Shown in pieces: positions 11,590-21,841 of a stretch of 64,000 nucleotides of DNA (the stretch's first letter is position 1; each line of letters begins with the position of its first letter). The translations under genes and the position numbers were made by a program. Origin of the DNA: Okapia johnstoni (taxonomy: Eukaryota; Chordata; Mammalia; Artiodactyla; Giraffidae); contig CM044307.1 of NCBI GenBank assembly GCA_024291935.2, forward strand, positions 98,275,461 through 98,339,460, written 5' to 3'. The notes under the pieces were generated by a model. It had not been told where the DNA came from, did not search any database, and saw only the letters and a list, made by a program, of their open reading frames with translations.

Positions 11590-12440
11590 AATATCTTGGC
11601 CAATGTGCTAAGTACTTGGGGATGTGGGAGTAAGTAAGCTATAGTCCCTGCCCTTAGCACAGCCAGTCTAGTGAGGAAGCAGACAAATATACAGTTGTTA
11701 TTCCTAAGGTGTGGCAGCACAAGGAGTGGTGTAAACTCAGTTGTGGGGCGCATGAGTGTTTAGGGAGGCATCCTGAAGGACTTGAGTTTTCTGGTTGAGC
11801 AAGTTATCAGATGCGGTGATGGGGGATATGGGGAAAGTGGGGGAAGGAATTCCTGGCAGAAACCAGCGGATGTTTGAGAAAGCATGGCATCACTAAGTTT
11901 GACTGGCTTAGCAAATGCAGGGTAGGTGTAAAGGATGAAGCAGGAGGAGCAGGCAGGGGCTACACCATAAAAGATGGTTTTAAAAGGATGGGTCCCAGAT
12001 CCACAGCATCAGCTGGGATCTTGTCAGGACTACAAATTTTTCTGCCCCACCCTAGACCCATTAAAGAGGAAAAGTTGCACAGGAATACGGGGCCTAGAAA
12101 TCCTTGTTTAATAAGCGCTTCTGGTTATCATTTTGATGCATGATATGGTTTGAGAAACCCTGTACTATGCCACAGTAAAAAATTTGGTTATTTCCCTGAA
12201 GGAAATGGGGAACTATGGGAGGATTTAGATAAGACTATTGTTTTTTGCAGGCTCACTCTGGAAGCAGGGTAAAAGAGAGCATGATGGATGCATGGAACAG
12301 CTGTCAGTACTGGAGGTAAGTCCATAGGGAGAGACAGGGAAGAAATTTAAGACTCTAGAGTTAGAATGTAGCATCCTTGCTTTGTGCTGGGCTCCTGAGA
12401 ATGTATAAGGTCTAAGAGAAGTATACATGTCTCCTGCCCA
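11590..12440 (+). mobile_element. L3 (CR1) LINE relic, interrupted
   Basis: The order of phrases fits the 3' end of L3: GTGCTAAGTACTTGGGGATG, the GGAGGCATCCTGAAGG block, GGCAGGGGCTACACCATAAA, CCTGAAGGAAATGGGGAACTA and CTCACTCTGGAAGCAGGG. A MER5A copy splits it at 11,991-12,170. The candidate splice signals inside (AG at 12249-12250, GTAAGT at 12316) are therefore probably fortuitous. Confidence 0.6.
11991..12170 (-). mobile_element. MER5A relic nested in L3
   Basis: Reverse-orientation MER5A: CACAGCATCAGCTGGGATCT, the CCCCACCCTAGACCC block, and an end at GGTTTGAGAAACCCTG. It splits the surrounding L3 element, so it is the younger of the two. Confidence 0.72.
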
Positions 12441-13189
12441 CAAAGTGTTGATAATCTAGACTGACTAGATTCATTCCTTCTGGCAATACATTCTACCAAT
12501 CCAATAGAGTGCCATCCCTGTTTATGGAGTATCTGCTACTCTTTGCAAGAGTAACTCTGTGAAATCCTCTTGATTGATTTGGACAAGACCACAGGGAGAG
12601 TCTCCTTGTTTTTTATCCCCACTGGGGAAAATCTGGGTTGAACTGTACCACAATGGCTGTTTACTATATGTAAAGCAGTGAAAGGTAGTGGTTAGAATAG
12701 TAAAATAAATTGGATCATAATTTCTCTGGTACTCGTACATCCATGGTGGCATTAAATCATGTAATTTATAAACACATTCTGCCTGGGCTGTATGTTGGGA
12801 ATAGCACAAATCTGGGCCTTATTTACAATAGCAGTGAGAGAACTGCCCATTGAAAACTGGTTTTCCGCTAGGCATTGAAGAGGGCCAGCCAGACTAGATG
12901 TTTCTTTCTGATAGACACATCCATCGCTGTAGAGAAACGGTGCCGGCAGGAATGTAATTTGTCGGATAATGCTGGACCAGAGGTTGGATTCTACCTTCAT
13001 GCGTATTCTCCAAGGCTGGGAGGGAAGGGAAAAGGAGGTGCTTCGCTAGCTGAGAGGAGGAGAAAAATAAAAAATTTTTTTTTCAAGATATTTGACAGCT
13101 ATATCTTCCCGCCACCACCTTCCTTTCCAAACCCATGCGTCTCCGCTTAGAGTCTGACGTAAAACGAGAGTGACCCCCTCCATTTGTCT
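12441..13189. other. Upstream flank of the CpG island
   Basis: No repeat or coding frame that I trust. GC content rises toward the right end. The minus-strand frames at 12,522-13,000 have no recognisable domain. Confidence 0.4.
13155..13162 (+). promoter_or_regulatory. CRE-like TGACGTAA site
   Basis: TGACGTAA is a good CREB/ATF half-palindrome variant. It lies about 400 bp upstream of the TTTAAAA motif, at the upstream edge of the CpG island. Single short motifs occur by chance, so this only suggests cAMP/ATF input. Confidence 0.35.
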
Positions 13190-13517
13190 CCCGGTGCCTT
13201 CATTGAAAAAAGTCGCTGCACAAGGACGGAAACGAGCGCGGCTGCAAATAGGTGCATGACTTGTTGAGCATACAAATCATTTCCCCGCTAGTCTTCCAGG
13301 GAGGGGAAAAAAAACAAATCCCTCTTAACTCTGCTTGCAGCCTGTGTTCTGCATTTGGGAGAGGAGGCCGAGGCCGGTTTCAGGAGCTCCTCCCGACGTC
13401 CCCGCAGAAAACTTTCTCGCAGGGCTGGCTCGGGCCGCCGGGCCGGGGCGGGGGCGGTGGGCGCCGGGCGTGCGGCTCTCGCGGGCCGCGGCCCCAACCT
13501 CGAGCCGCGCCTGTCTC

Positions 13518-13524
13518 TTTAAAA
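13518..13524 (+). promoter_or_regulatory. TATA-like motif TTTAAAA
   Basis: An AT-rich heptamer in otherwise GC-rich DNA (CTCTTTAAAATTTCC). If used, it would place transcription starts near 13,545-13,555. Many CpG-island promoters lack TATA and start diffusely, so this is weak evidence for one start. Confidence 0.3.
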
Positions 13525-13549
13525 TTTCCAGCTGCACGGCCGGGAGACA

Positions 13550-13919
13550 GCGCCGCCCGGCGCCCAGGCCGGCAGGCGGCGGCTAGCTCGCGCTCCCGCT
13601 CCCGCTCCCGCTCCCGCTCCCGCTCCCGGCTGCGCGCCGCGGAGGGCTCGCTCAGCCCGCGGGCTGCTCGGCGGCGGCGGCGGCGCGGGGCGGGGAGGCG
13701 CGGCCCGGCCGAGGAGCGAAGAAAGAGCGAGCCGGGCCGGCAGACGCGCCGCGCCCGGTCCCGCGCCCGCGCCCGGCGGCCCCGGCGGCTCCCTTCGCGG
13801 GAGACGAGGATGTGCCTGGCTGCTGGCTTTCCCCCCACCCTCCTCCTTAAAGCGATTTCCATAGTAACCTGATCGCAAACCTGAGGATCTCCGCGGCCCG
13901 CCAGCTTGACCTCAGTCAG
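13550..13919 (+). other. Candidate non-coding first exon
   Basis: Inferred exon from the presumed start region to the splice donor at 13,919/13,920. It contains the (CGCTCC)6 tract and a CGG-rich run (13,670-13,683). The ATG at 13,810 opens a 20-codon frame that ends at TGA 13,870-13,872, before the donor. If transcribed, this would be an upstream ORF or the exon is wholly 5' UTR. The longer 206-codon frame (13,252-13,872) shares the same stop, and its Arg-Ser run is only the translated hexamer, so I do not accept it as a gene. The main start codon would lie in a later exon, possibly outside the window. The gene is not identified. Confidence 0.5.
13591..13626 (+). repeat. (CGCTCC)6 hexanucleotide repeat
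   Basis: Six perfect copies of CGCTCC inside the candidate first exon. The minus strand reads GGGAGC repeats, a spacing that could form G-quadruplex-like structures. Likely to vary in length between animals. Confidence 0.95.
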
Positions 13920-13925
13920 GTAACG
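13920..13925 (+). promoter_or_regulatory. Splice donor of the first exon
   Basis: CAG|GTAACG closely fits the vertebrate donor consensus (MAG|GTRAGT) apart from the final bases. It lies at the downstream shoulder of the dense CpG region, the usual place for a first-exon donor. No competing strong donor was seen within the dense part on the plus strand. Confidence 0.5.
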
Positions 13926-14101
13926 CTCGGATCTCGTCCTCTCCCCTGGCAGACGGCTGCGCTCCCTCCGAACTTCCTTTTGTGGACAATCGCCCAGCCC
14001 TACGCAGCCCGGGGTATTTGCAACAGCGTGCTCCTTCCCAGGTGCCTTCCACGGGTGTCCTCCCCTGCAGCTCCCCCAGGACCCACGAGCACCTTATTAA
14101 A

Positions 14102-14124
14102 ATATATATATATATATATATATA
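14102..14124. repeat. (AT)n microsatellite in the CpG island
   Basis: About eleven AT units followed by a degenerate TATATGTAATATGTATATAA tail to 14,150. It breaks the GC-rich island in what would be the first few hundred bases of intron 1. Overlapping minus-strand frames ending in Ile-Tyr runs are artefacts of this repeat. Confidence 0.9.
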
Positions 14125-14469
14125 ATTGTATATATGTAATATGTATATAATTTTTTTTTGGTCGCCCCCTCCCCTCCTCTTTTTGATTTTCCCATCTCTG
14201 CGCTCTCGCTGGCTTTTTCCCTGAGACTAGTGACTGGGGCGCGGGGAGAAGTCGGGGCGGGGGTGGGCGGCCAGCGCGGTCCAGGGAGTGGCGGGCTACT
14301 TTGGGCATTTGGGCGCTGGGTCCGCCGGGCAGGGGTCGCGGGGAGGGCTGTCAGCACCAGGGCGGCGGTACCCAGGAGCCCCGCGTCTCCAGACGGGAGA
14401 GCGAGGGACGCAGGCTTGAGGGGCGATGGAGCGCTTGGCTGGGAGGCTGGCGAGCGTCCATGCATCATA

Positions 14470-14633
14470 GCTCTCCTTCCTCCTCCCCCGCCCCTCTCCG
14501 GGTTTCTCTCTTTCTCTTCCCCCCTTCCCATTTCTTTCTTCCTTTTATCATCGCTAGCTCCATTATCTTCTCTTATCTCTTTTTTTCCCCCTCCTCTCGA
14601 TTCCCTTTCTCCTTTCCCCCTTAAAAAAGGGGG
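14470..14633. repeat. Polypyrimidine tract with small inverted repeat
   Basis: About 150 bp made almost only of C and T on the plus strand, which could adopt triplex (H-DNA) structure. It ends with the inverted repeat CCCCCTT-AAAA-AAGGGGG (14,616-14,633). The long frames on both strands here (188-203 codons) are low-complexity artefacts. Confidence 0.75.
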
Positions 14634-14639
14634 ATGGTT

Positions 14640-17600
14640 TGTAACCTTTGGTTTTGCCAACATGGGAAGAGCGGTGAAACCTGCGGCGTGGCCACCTCAA
14701 CCAGGTCGTTTTCCGACTCGTCTTCATCCATCAACATATTTGTTTCCTGAGTCTATTGATCTCCCTTGATTCTGCAGAAATGCGTTCTTAGCGGGGCGTC
14801 TGTATGTCAGAATCAGAGTTCTGCAGCTCGCTTCCGTGCTCGCAGTAGGACGTGTATTTTAAGGGCTGCTTATGTTTTAAATCCACATAAGCCATGGGTG
14901 TAAAGAAATCTATCTTTAAAAGAAAAAAAAAAAAAACCTAGTGTTATTCTAGAGGAACTTCCCTCTTAAACTGATAGACTCTTTCCCCTCTTTGATATTT
15001 AATTTTAGGAGAACGGAGAGACAGGTGTGTTTTTCTTCTCCCAGTTGATTAGGAACATGCAACTTCTATTACCTTAATTATCTCCTCTTTAAACCTCATT
15101 CAGTTTTGCGCCTCTTAGTCCCTACAGTGAGTAGATAGAGCATAACTAAGGTTCAGAGGCTTGCTTCCAAAACTCCAGGCTGGGTAAGAAAACCAAGTAG
15201 GGGGCCAGGACATTGAGACCTGCCAAAGAATAGAAAAGGCGTAGCAACTCTAGTGTAAAATACATAACTAGATTCAGACTTCAGTACTGAAGACATGAAA
15301 ATACAATAAAAAGAGATTTTTGCTTTTGGTTCTTAGCATGTTTATAACCATACTAGGTAGGTATAAGTTAAACTTACTTGAAAACGGAGCCCCTATGTAG
15401 TATAGAACCCATTCAGCCTTGTTTATGTTGAAGTGATTTTCACCGTGGTTTTATTTTTCTTTGAAACTTAAGATGTCTGTATCATGTGAAAACAAAGGGA
15501 GAAAAAGAGGATGACTCCAATTTTTACCAGAAATAGGATTTATATGGATTTCCTTTGTTTCTCAAAAGATCTACTTGTTATGCTCTCAAGTTTTCCTGAG
15601 GTCAAAATATTTCAGGGGTGAAAACAGTGTTAAGCAATGATTTTCCTCCACTATTTCAGTGGTGTTCATAGTTTATACAGAAAAAGGTTTCAGTTTTTAG
15701 AGAGCCCCCCTTGCCTCCTTTTCCTTTGTCTGCACATTTGTTTTTAAATTCAACTTTTAATATAGAATAAAGGATCTTGGAGCAGAGAATGAATCAGGAA
15801 GAAGAGAAACTACTGGTATAATGGAAACTATACCGAAACCAAGAAAAGATAAATATTGCCATGCCACCTCACAGTGTCTTTGTTTTTAGCCAATTAAGAA
15901 GCTGCAGCTGTTTTAAATGGATTTTCCTCTGCTTAAATCTGTACCTAATACTTTTTGGACCTGGGGTTGTATTTATGCAGTTTAGATGAATATTTACAAA
16001 AGACTTAAATCTCCTTGCCAGTGATATCTGAAAAGCACGTTTTTTTTCCCTACAACGTTTTCTTCTTCTAGTGAATGCTGATAGTAGTAATGGGCCTATG
16101 TGATTGTTTGCACCTGACTTCTGATTTTTGGCATTCTTTGGGTTGGGTGGGTTGCTCCTGACACATTTACAAGATTCTCCTAGCATGCTGCTTGAAACTT
16201 GAATATGCAATTAATTTTATGTACAATAAAATGTACATTTTTTTTCTTGTTCTTAGTTTAAGAGATGGCATGCCCTCCAGGACATTTAATGTTTTGATGT
16301 GATTGCTTGTGTGTGTGTATGTGTGTGTATATGTAAAGGATTTAATATAAAGCCTGTTCTGACTAAGCCTGTATGATTTGAGGTTAAAAGGTATGTTAGT
16401 GACAAGACGTAAATTACTCTCTTATTTATAGTACATTGATCCTAAAACTGTTTTCTCCTCCTTGTGATTGCATGTTGATATGGATCACTTAATGAAAGGT
16501 TGGGAATGTTATCTGTTTTATAATGGGAAAAATATCCCTCAAGTTTACTTACCTCAAGTCCCCATTTTCATCTCGAGAGATTAATAGATATTTTGATCTG
16601 ATATTTTAATAGTCTGTATTGCTGAGCACTACTAATTACCAGGAATACATTTGTTAATTCTGACATTGGTATAAGACATCTCTCAAGTCGTCTGGAGGGC
16701 TGCAAGTGACTCATACTTGTAACCCATGGCAACAGGAAATGGTTTTCCTGGGTGGAAGCTGAAGTGTGGACCCATATCCACACTTTGTCATCATTCAGGG
16801 ACTTGATAGGAAGAGTGTGCTGCCTCCTTGGTTTGGACTGGCGTTAACTTTTGACTTGAGTCAGAATAATAGTCCCCCCCCCCCCTTTGCAGTTCCCCTT
16901 AGCTCCTCATTCACTTGAATGTTCTAAAATTCTCAGAAAATGAGTTATATTTTTTAATTTAAAAGTGTTTATAAAGGAGTGCATTTGAGTTTGTGCATAG
17001 CTAGGATAATTAGGGTGAGAATAGCACCCGATCAAACATGAGAGGCATTGTCAACTTTAAAATGTTGAGAGTCAAGGAGGTGTGTTTGTAAATAGGAGCC
17101 AAGAGGCCAAGGTTATATTCTCCCTTCTCACTGTATCACAGAGTGCTTCTTGGATTGGCCTCCTTGTTCACAGATGTCGCTTAGCTTTGTTTTTCTTCCG
17201 GAAGAAAAATGGGCATAGTGATCTTTTTCCTGTTTTTTGAATTCTCAAATATATGTGAATATGACATAATCATATACATACAAGTGTACATGTGTAGAAG
17301 TGGTGGATGCTAAAATACACACACATGCTCAGAGGCAACAGACAAGACTTCTGTTTCAGGAAAGAAAGTATTTCCTTATACCATTGAGATATGTGTAATG
17401 ATGCTGAATATTTCCTTCCATTCAGGAAAAGGCAAATACAACTCTCTGTTCTGTGGGTATGGGTAGTCAGTGCTCAGTGAGTAATCATATAATTGAATAT
17501 GCTGAATAATCCTAGCAGGTATCACTCTTTTTAGTTATGTGAATGCAAGTGAAGAATACATTTCTTTTTTTTTTTTTAACCATTTAAGATCTCCTTTCCC

Positions 17601-17866
17601 CTCCTCCATTTTGTAACAAAAAAGTAATTTTCTGTTAGGTTAAGTGGACCTCAGGGTATGAAAACTCCCCTGAGCTTTCTGCTCAGACTTCATTTTTTCC
17701 TCCCAAGTCTGACTATCAACAGTAATATGTGATCTGAGCCTCTGGTGGTGGAGTTTCCACAGGTCATCCTTCTTCTCTGGCCCAGATGACGTCTCAGGAC
17801 GAGTGCTGCAGTGACATAGATTCTGAATTCAATGCGTCACTCAAGTTGGTTTTGTAACTCAATGGT
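14640..17866. other. Repeat-poor presumed start of intron 1
   Basis: More than 3 kb without a recognisable transposon, unusual for this window. It holds a TG run at 16,308-16,330, a C12 run at 16,874-16,885 and T/A homopolymers (14,922-14,936; 17,563-17,577). Low transposon density just downstream of CpG-island promoters is common in genes with dense regulatory content. No coding exon recognised. Confidence 0.5.
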
Positions 17867-17867
17867 C

Positions 17868-18135
17868 TTTTTTTTTTTTTTTCTTTTTTAAGCTCCAGGT
17901 CTTTATATCTGTCTACTATTGTATTTTTCCAAACAGTATAATTTTTAAAATTAGCTTGGTCCCTGTAAGAATTTAAAATCTGCTTGTTCATTATACAATG
18001 TTCATACAGCGCTCCTCTTTTTGTTAATCCGTGCAACATTTTCATAAGAGCCGTGGCAGTTGGGACCATTGCTGGCTGTGCTTCTTTGGTTAACGGGGAC
18101 CTGGAGGTATTAAGGTCTGGAGACACTGCCAGCAA
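17868..18135 (-). pseudogene. Possible retrocopy with poly-A tract
   Basis: On the minus strand, an open frame of 113 codons (18,135 down to 17,794) runs straight into an interrupted A-tract (plus-strand T15-C-T6 at 17,868-17,889). An A-tract after a unique, non-SINE sequence is what a reverse-transcribed mRNA copy looks like. I do not recognise the protein, no target duplication was found, and the frame continues through the A-tract as poly-Lys, so it may be chance. Confidence 0.25.
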
Positions 18136-18555
18136 TACAGGGCCAGAGTTTTCTAGAGAGAAGACTGGGAAGGCAGCGTTTCTGATAAGTGATAGACAAC
18201 AGTTCAGATATAGTCAAGAAGGTTTGAAAAAAAGTTTCTATATTTTAAAATCTTTCTTTGTAGATATTTTTATGCAGAACTCCTATCCAGCTTTCAGATT
18301 TTTTTCTACTGGGAAGCACCATCAAAATCTCCAGTCTTACTTGGTGGCTTTTGGTAGGCTTGAAGGCATAGCATTGAGGAAGAAATGGTTCTTTTTACAT
18401 GCTTGTGTTACAGTTACAAGCATGACCACAAAATCATTCCATTAGTTTTTTTTCTCCTATCAAAAGAAGCATTTATGTTATTGAACTCCATCTTAGGCCA
18501 CCTGATTAAAATGGAATCAGACACCATGGCTGCTTGATTATATTGATGCATTTTA

Positions 18556-18788
18556 AGGCAGTATTGCACAGCGCTTAAAGATGTAGCTTCTGGAGTAGAC
18601 TGCGTTGGGATTTGAACCCAGCTCTGGCACTTACTATGTAGGTTACTTTTGGTACTTTCCCTAATCTGAGTCTTAGTTTCCTTCTCTGTAAAACAATTGT
18701 TGTAAAGACTAACTGGAAGAGGGTATTGATGATAATATTGAAGACTGCTTCTGACATGTAGCACACATTCATTCATTATTATTATTCC
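18556..18788 (+). mobile_element. MIR SINE
   Basis: Nearly full MIR: GATGTAGCTTCTGGAGTAGA, the tRNA-like TGGGATTTGAACCCAGCTCT, CACTTACTATGTAGGTTAC, CTTAGTTTCCTTCTCTGTAA, and a 3' end with CATTCATTATTATTATT. This family is shared by all mammals. Confidence 0.85.
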
Positions 18789-18789
18789 A

Positions 18790-19809
18790 TTTTGACAACC
18801 ACAGCATTATCAGAAGTCGTTCTTTTTTCTGTTTAGATTTTTAATTCTAAGTCTGAATGTGCTTTATAATATTTGTCCACATAAGACTTGTGCCCTTTTC
18901 TTGCTCCCCCCACCCCACCCCAACCTCCCACCTTAGCTTTTCCTGACAATTTCAAGCTGAAAATAATGACCAGGTGCCTGGGTGATAAGAATACATTTAT
19001 TTGGAAGGGATTAATTCTCCTTATTTCAAGAAAAGCTTATTTTATATTCAGTATCAACATTATCCATGGACTTTTTTTTAAAATTCACAAATTGGAACTC
19101 GAAGTCAGGATTAGCTCCAGTAGTACTATATTACAGCAGCTTAGAATCCTGACAAACATAAGACCTATGTTATGCTTCAGTTTTACAGTGTTTACTCACA
19201 AGCCACACCTGCCTCTTATTACCCTAATGTCATCATAAAGCTACAAACTTTTGCTAAAGAAGGTTGCTGAATAATTTTTTTGCTTGAAGTCTCATTGATG
19301 AGAAACTGTTGTTTAAAGATTTGTTTCATCCTTCTGTTTTTTCCTTTGTGAGCTCCAGTATAAAGAGCTGCATTGAATAGGTCAGTTTCTTTACATATTG
19401 AGAGGTTGTTCTCACCTGCAAAGTGAATGTATTGGGTTAGTATACCTCTTTTTTTCAAAACTTTCCATAATGAAAAAAAAAATTAAAAACCAAAGTAGAA
19501 AAGACAGTACAATGGGTTTCCAAGGACCCATCGTTCAACTGCAACAAATTAGGTAACAACCTCTTAAGATCCTTCCCAGTTCTGTGATTCTCTGACCATG
19601 GAAATTCTGATTGCCTCTGGTTATGAGAATCCAGAATATCTGCTTTTAAGTAATATTGACACTATTGTCAGGAATATTGATACTAAAGTGATAAGGTTAT
19701 TATAACACTGAGAATTTAATGGCAGGTGAACAGAATAATACGCACAAAATGATGCATGAGAAATGTGTCGGGATTAGTTTGGTTCAACAGACATTTATTA
19801 AATGTGTCC
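18790..19809. other. Unassigned block
   Basis: No transposon assigned. A C-rich stretch (CCCCCCACCCCACCCC) lies at 18,907-18,922. The 116-codon plus frame at 18,888-19,238 and the 79-codon minus frame at 19,219-19,458 show no recognisable domain. Confidence 0.35.
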
Positions 19810-19822
19810 CTCAAAGAAGTTA

Positions 19823-20031
19823 GGGCTTTCCACACGGCATGGTGGTAAGAAATCCACCTGCCAATGCAGAAGACGCATGAGATGCAGTTCGATCCCTGGG
19901 TTGGGAAGATCCCCAGGAGGAGGAGATGGCAACCCACTCCAGTATTCTAGCCTGGAAAATTCCATGGACAGAGGAGTATGGCAGACTACAGTCCATGGGG
20001 TCACAAAGAGTCATACATTACTGAGCATGGA
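19823..20031 (+). mobile_element. Bov-tA SINE
   Basis: Plus-strand Bov-tA with a tRNA-like head (B box GTTCGATCCC) and Bov-A unit. A 13-bp duplication with one mismatch (CTCAAAGAAGTTA at 19,810-19,822 and CTCAAAGATGTTA at 20,032-20,044) flanks it. Confidence 0.93.
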
Positions 20032-20081
20032 CTCAAAGATGTTATCCAGTAGGATTGACCCCGTATTACCGTATTTAAGGT

Positions 20082-20212
20082 GAAATTCCCCAGTGGTTCA
20101 GGGGATATGTCTCTGTGCTTTCACTGCCAAGGGCCCATGTTCAGTCCCTGGTTGAGGGACCTAACATCCTACAAGCCATGCAGTGTGGTGAAGAATTTTT
20201 TTTTAAAAGAAA
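20082..20212 (+). mobile_element. CHR-1 tRNA-derived SINE
   Basis: CHR-1 pattern: AAATTCCCCAGTGGTTCAGG, TTTCACTGCCAAGGGCCCAT, TTCAGTCCCTGGTTGAGG, then CATCCTACAAGCCATGCAG and a T/A-rich tail. It lies 50 bp downstream of the preceding Bov-tA. Confidence 0.85.
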
Positions 20213-20284
20213 TTGGCTCTAATAAACAGTTCTAAAACTGTACTGAGCATTGTCTTTCATTTGGAAGCTTATTTGAAGATAGTA

Positions 20285-20817
20285 AAAGCCAGCTTCCAAG
20301 ATGGTCCCCAGTGATTCTTTCCTTTTGTTATTCATTCTCTTGTTACTTTCCCACATTTACAGGGTGTTTCTCTGTGACCAGTGGCATATGGTGGATGTGA
20401 TGGTGTATGACTTGTGTGGCTAAGTCATAAAAGACATGGCCCCTTGCGCCTTGCTCTCTTGGATGACTCGGTCTGGGAGAAGCTGGCTGCCATGTTGTGG
20501 GGACACTCAAGCCGTCCATAGAGATTCCTGTGGCAAGGCAGGGAGGCTTTCTGCTGATGGCCAGCACTGCTTTACCAACCACATGGAGGATCAACCTTGG
20601 ATAAGGGTGTTTTTAGCCCCGGTAAAAGGCTTCAGATGACTGCTGTCTGCCGTTCTTGGTAACATACTGATTGTATCCTTTTGAGAGACTGCAAGACAGA
20701 ACCAACTAGCTAGGCCACTTCTGAGTTCATAACCCATAGGGACTGCATGAGTTATTAAATGTTTGAAACTGCTAAATTTTGGAGTAATTTGTTATGCAGC
20801 AACACTATAAAAACCTT
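20285..20817 (+). mobile_element. MLT1-type MaLR LTR
   Basis: MLT1-like order on the plus strand: TTCCAAGATGGTCCCCAGTG, the ACTTGTGTGGCTAAGTCATA block, CTGGCTGCCATGTTGTGGGG, and the 3' end GAGTAATTTGTTATGCAGCA. Strongly diverged. The open frames on both strands within it are chance. Confidence 0.6.
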
Positions 20818-21186
20818 AAACTGCCTCAAGATTGTTAGTATATAAATAGTTATGAGTGTTCTATAGGTAGAAGCGTTAGTAGAATTCTAGCTGTGAGACT
20901 GCTGTTTAAATCTGCGTTTAGCACAGTGAATTTCTGGCATCCTAGCTTCCTTTTAAACTTTTAACTCCTTGGAATGAATCTTCTGTGGATGTTATCCATA
21001 ATTAAATGAGGGCAGAAGGCATGCTGTCTCTTCTTTCATTAATTGCTCACCTGGAACCTAATCTCAGCACTTCAATTTGGCAATGCATCTGTTTAAGAAA
21101 GCGGGGCTGGAGGTTGAGGACTGGGATGTGCTTTAGCTGATGCTCAGGTGAACTTTGAGCTAGTATTGTAGTTCACCTTCAGCCTG

Positions 21187-21335
21187 TTTGCTCCATTGTG
21201 TCTGTTCTCTGTGACCCTATGGACTATGGCCTGCCAGGCTCCTCTGTCCATGGGATTTTTCCTGGCAAGAATACTGGAGTGGGTTGCATTTCCTTCTCCA
21301 CGGGATCTTTCCAACCTGAGGATTGAACCCCAGTT
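21187..21335 (-). mobile_element. Bov-tA SINE, 5'-truncated
   Basis: Reverse-complement Bov-A unit (CCTGCCAGGCTCCTCTGTCC to GGTTGCATTTCC) and the start of the tRNA-like part (GAGGATTGAACCCCAG). The rest of the head is missing. Confidence 0.88.
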
Positions 21336-21559
21336 TACTTTCAGTTATCACCCAGAGAGTTCCCCCGACCCTCAGACACACAGAAAGACATTTAAAATTT
21401 TGGCTTTCATTGCCATAGAAGTTTTCTTTTGTTATCTTCTGAACTAGGCAAGATAAAAATGGCTCAAATAAAATATGCCCCAATGAGGCCCTGGTGATAT
21501 TACCTAACGTAGCCATTCTTCATGAATTTGCCTGCACTTCTGTTCTTTTGTGAATATTG

Positions 21560-21762
21560 TTAGACTCAGATGGTAAAGTGTCTGTCTGCAATGCGGGATA
21601 CCCAGGTTCGATCCCTGGGTCAGGAAGATCCCTTGGAGAAGGAAATGGCAACCCACACCAGTACTTTTGCCTGGAAAATTCCATGGATGGAGGAGCCTGT
21701 TGGGCTACAGTCCACGGGGTCGTGAAGAGTCAGACACAACTAAGCAACTTCACTTCACTTCC
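21560..21762 (+). mobile_element. Bov-tA SINE
   Basis: Plus-strand copy lacking the first bases of the tRNA-like head (begins at the CTCAGATGGTAAAG box), with B box GGTTCGATCCC, full Bov-A unit and end at CAACTTCACTTCACTT. Confidence 0.92.
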
Positions 21763-21841
21763 CTCCTTAAGCATGGTTCTGGTTTGCACATATCAAACTT
21801 TTTTCTCATAAGTTTAAGGGAATCTAAAAATTGTATATTAT

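Larger units (their letters stand above)
13190..14460 (+). promoter_or_regulatory. CpG-island promoter
   Basis: This is the only stretch of the 64 kb where CpG is abundant, densest at about 13,425-13,800, against an AT-rich, CpG-poor background. It holds several GC boxes (GGGGCGG near 13,446 and 13,688), long G+C runs, and a plus-strand splice donor just after the densest part. CpG islands of this size normally mark 5' ends of broadly expressed or developmental genes. No transposon interrupts it. Plus-strand direction is inferred from the donor, and a divergent transcript is not excluded. Confidence 0.85.

Noticed and set aside
12251..12315. 65-bp exon between TTTTTTGCAG and GTAAGT
   Set aside because: The sequence lies within an L3/CR1 relic whose consensus accounts for the phrases, and no open context or neighbouring exon supports it.
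13252..13872. 206-codon plus-strand frame with an Arg-Ser run in the CpG island
   Set aside because: The Arg-Ser run is the translated (CGCTCC)6 tract, the rest is GC-driven, competing long frames exist on the other strand, and no family is recognisable. Long frames are expected by chance in CpG islands.
14097..14769. Frames of 188-203 codons on both strands
   Set aside because: They cover AT microsatellite and polypyrimidine sequence and have low-complexity composition with no domain.
17984..18445. 153-codon plus-strand frame
   Set aside because: No recognisable domain, no splice sites or promoter, and its composition matches AT-rich background. The minus strand offers a better, though weak, explanation.
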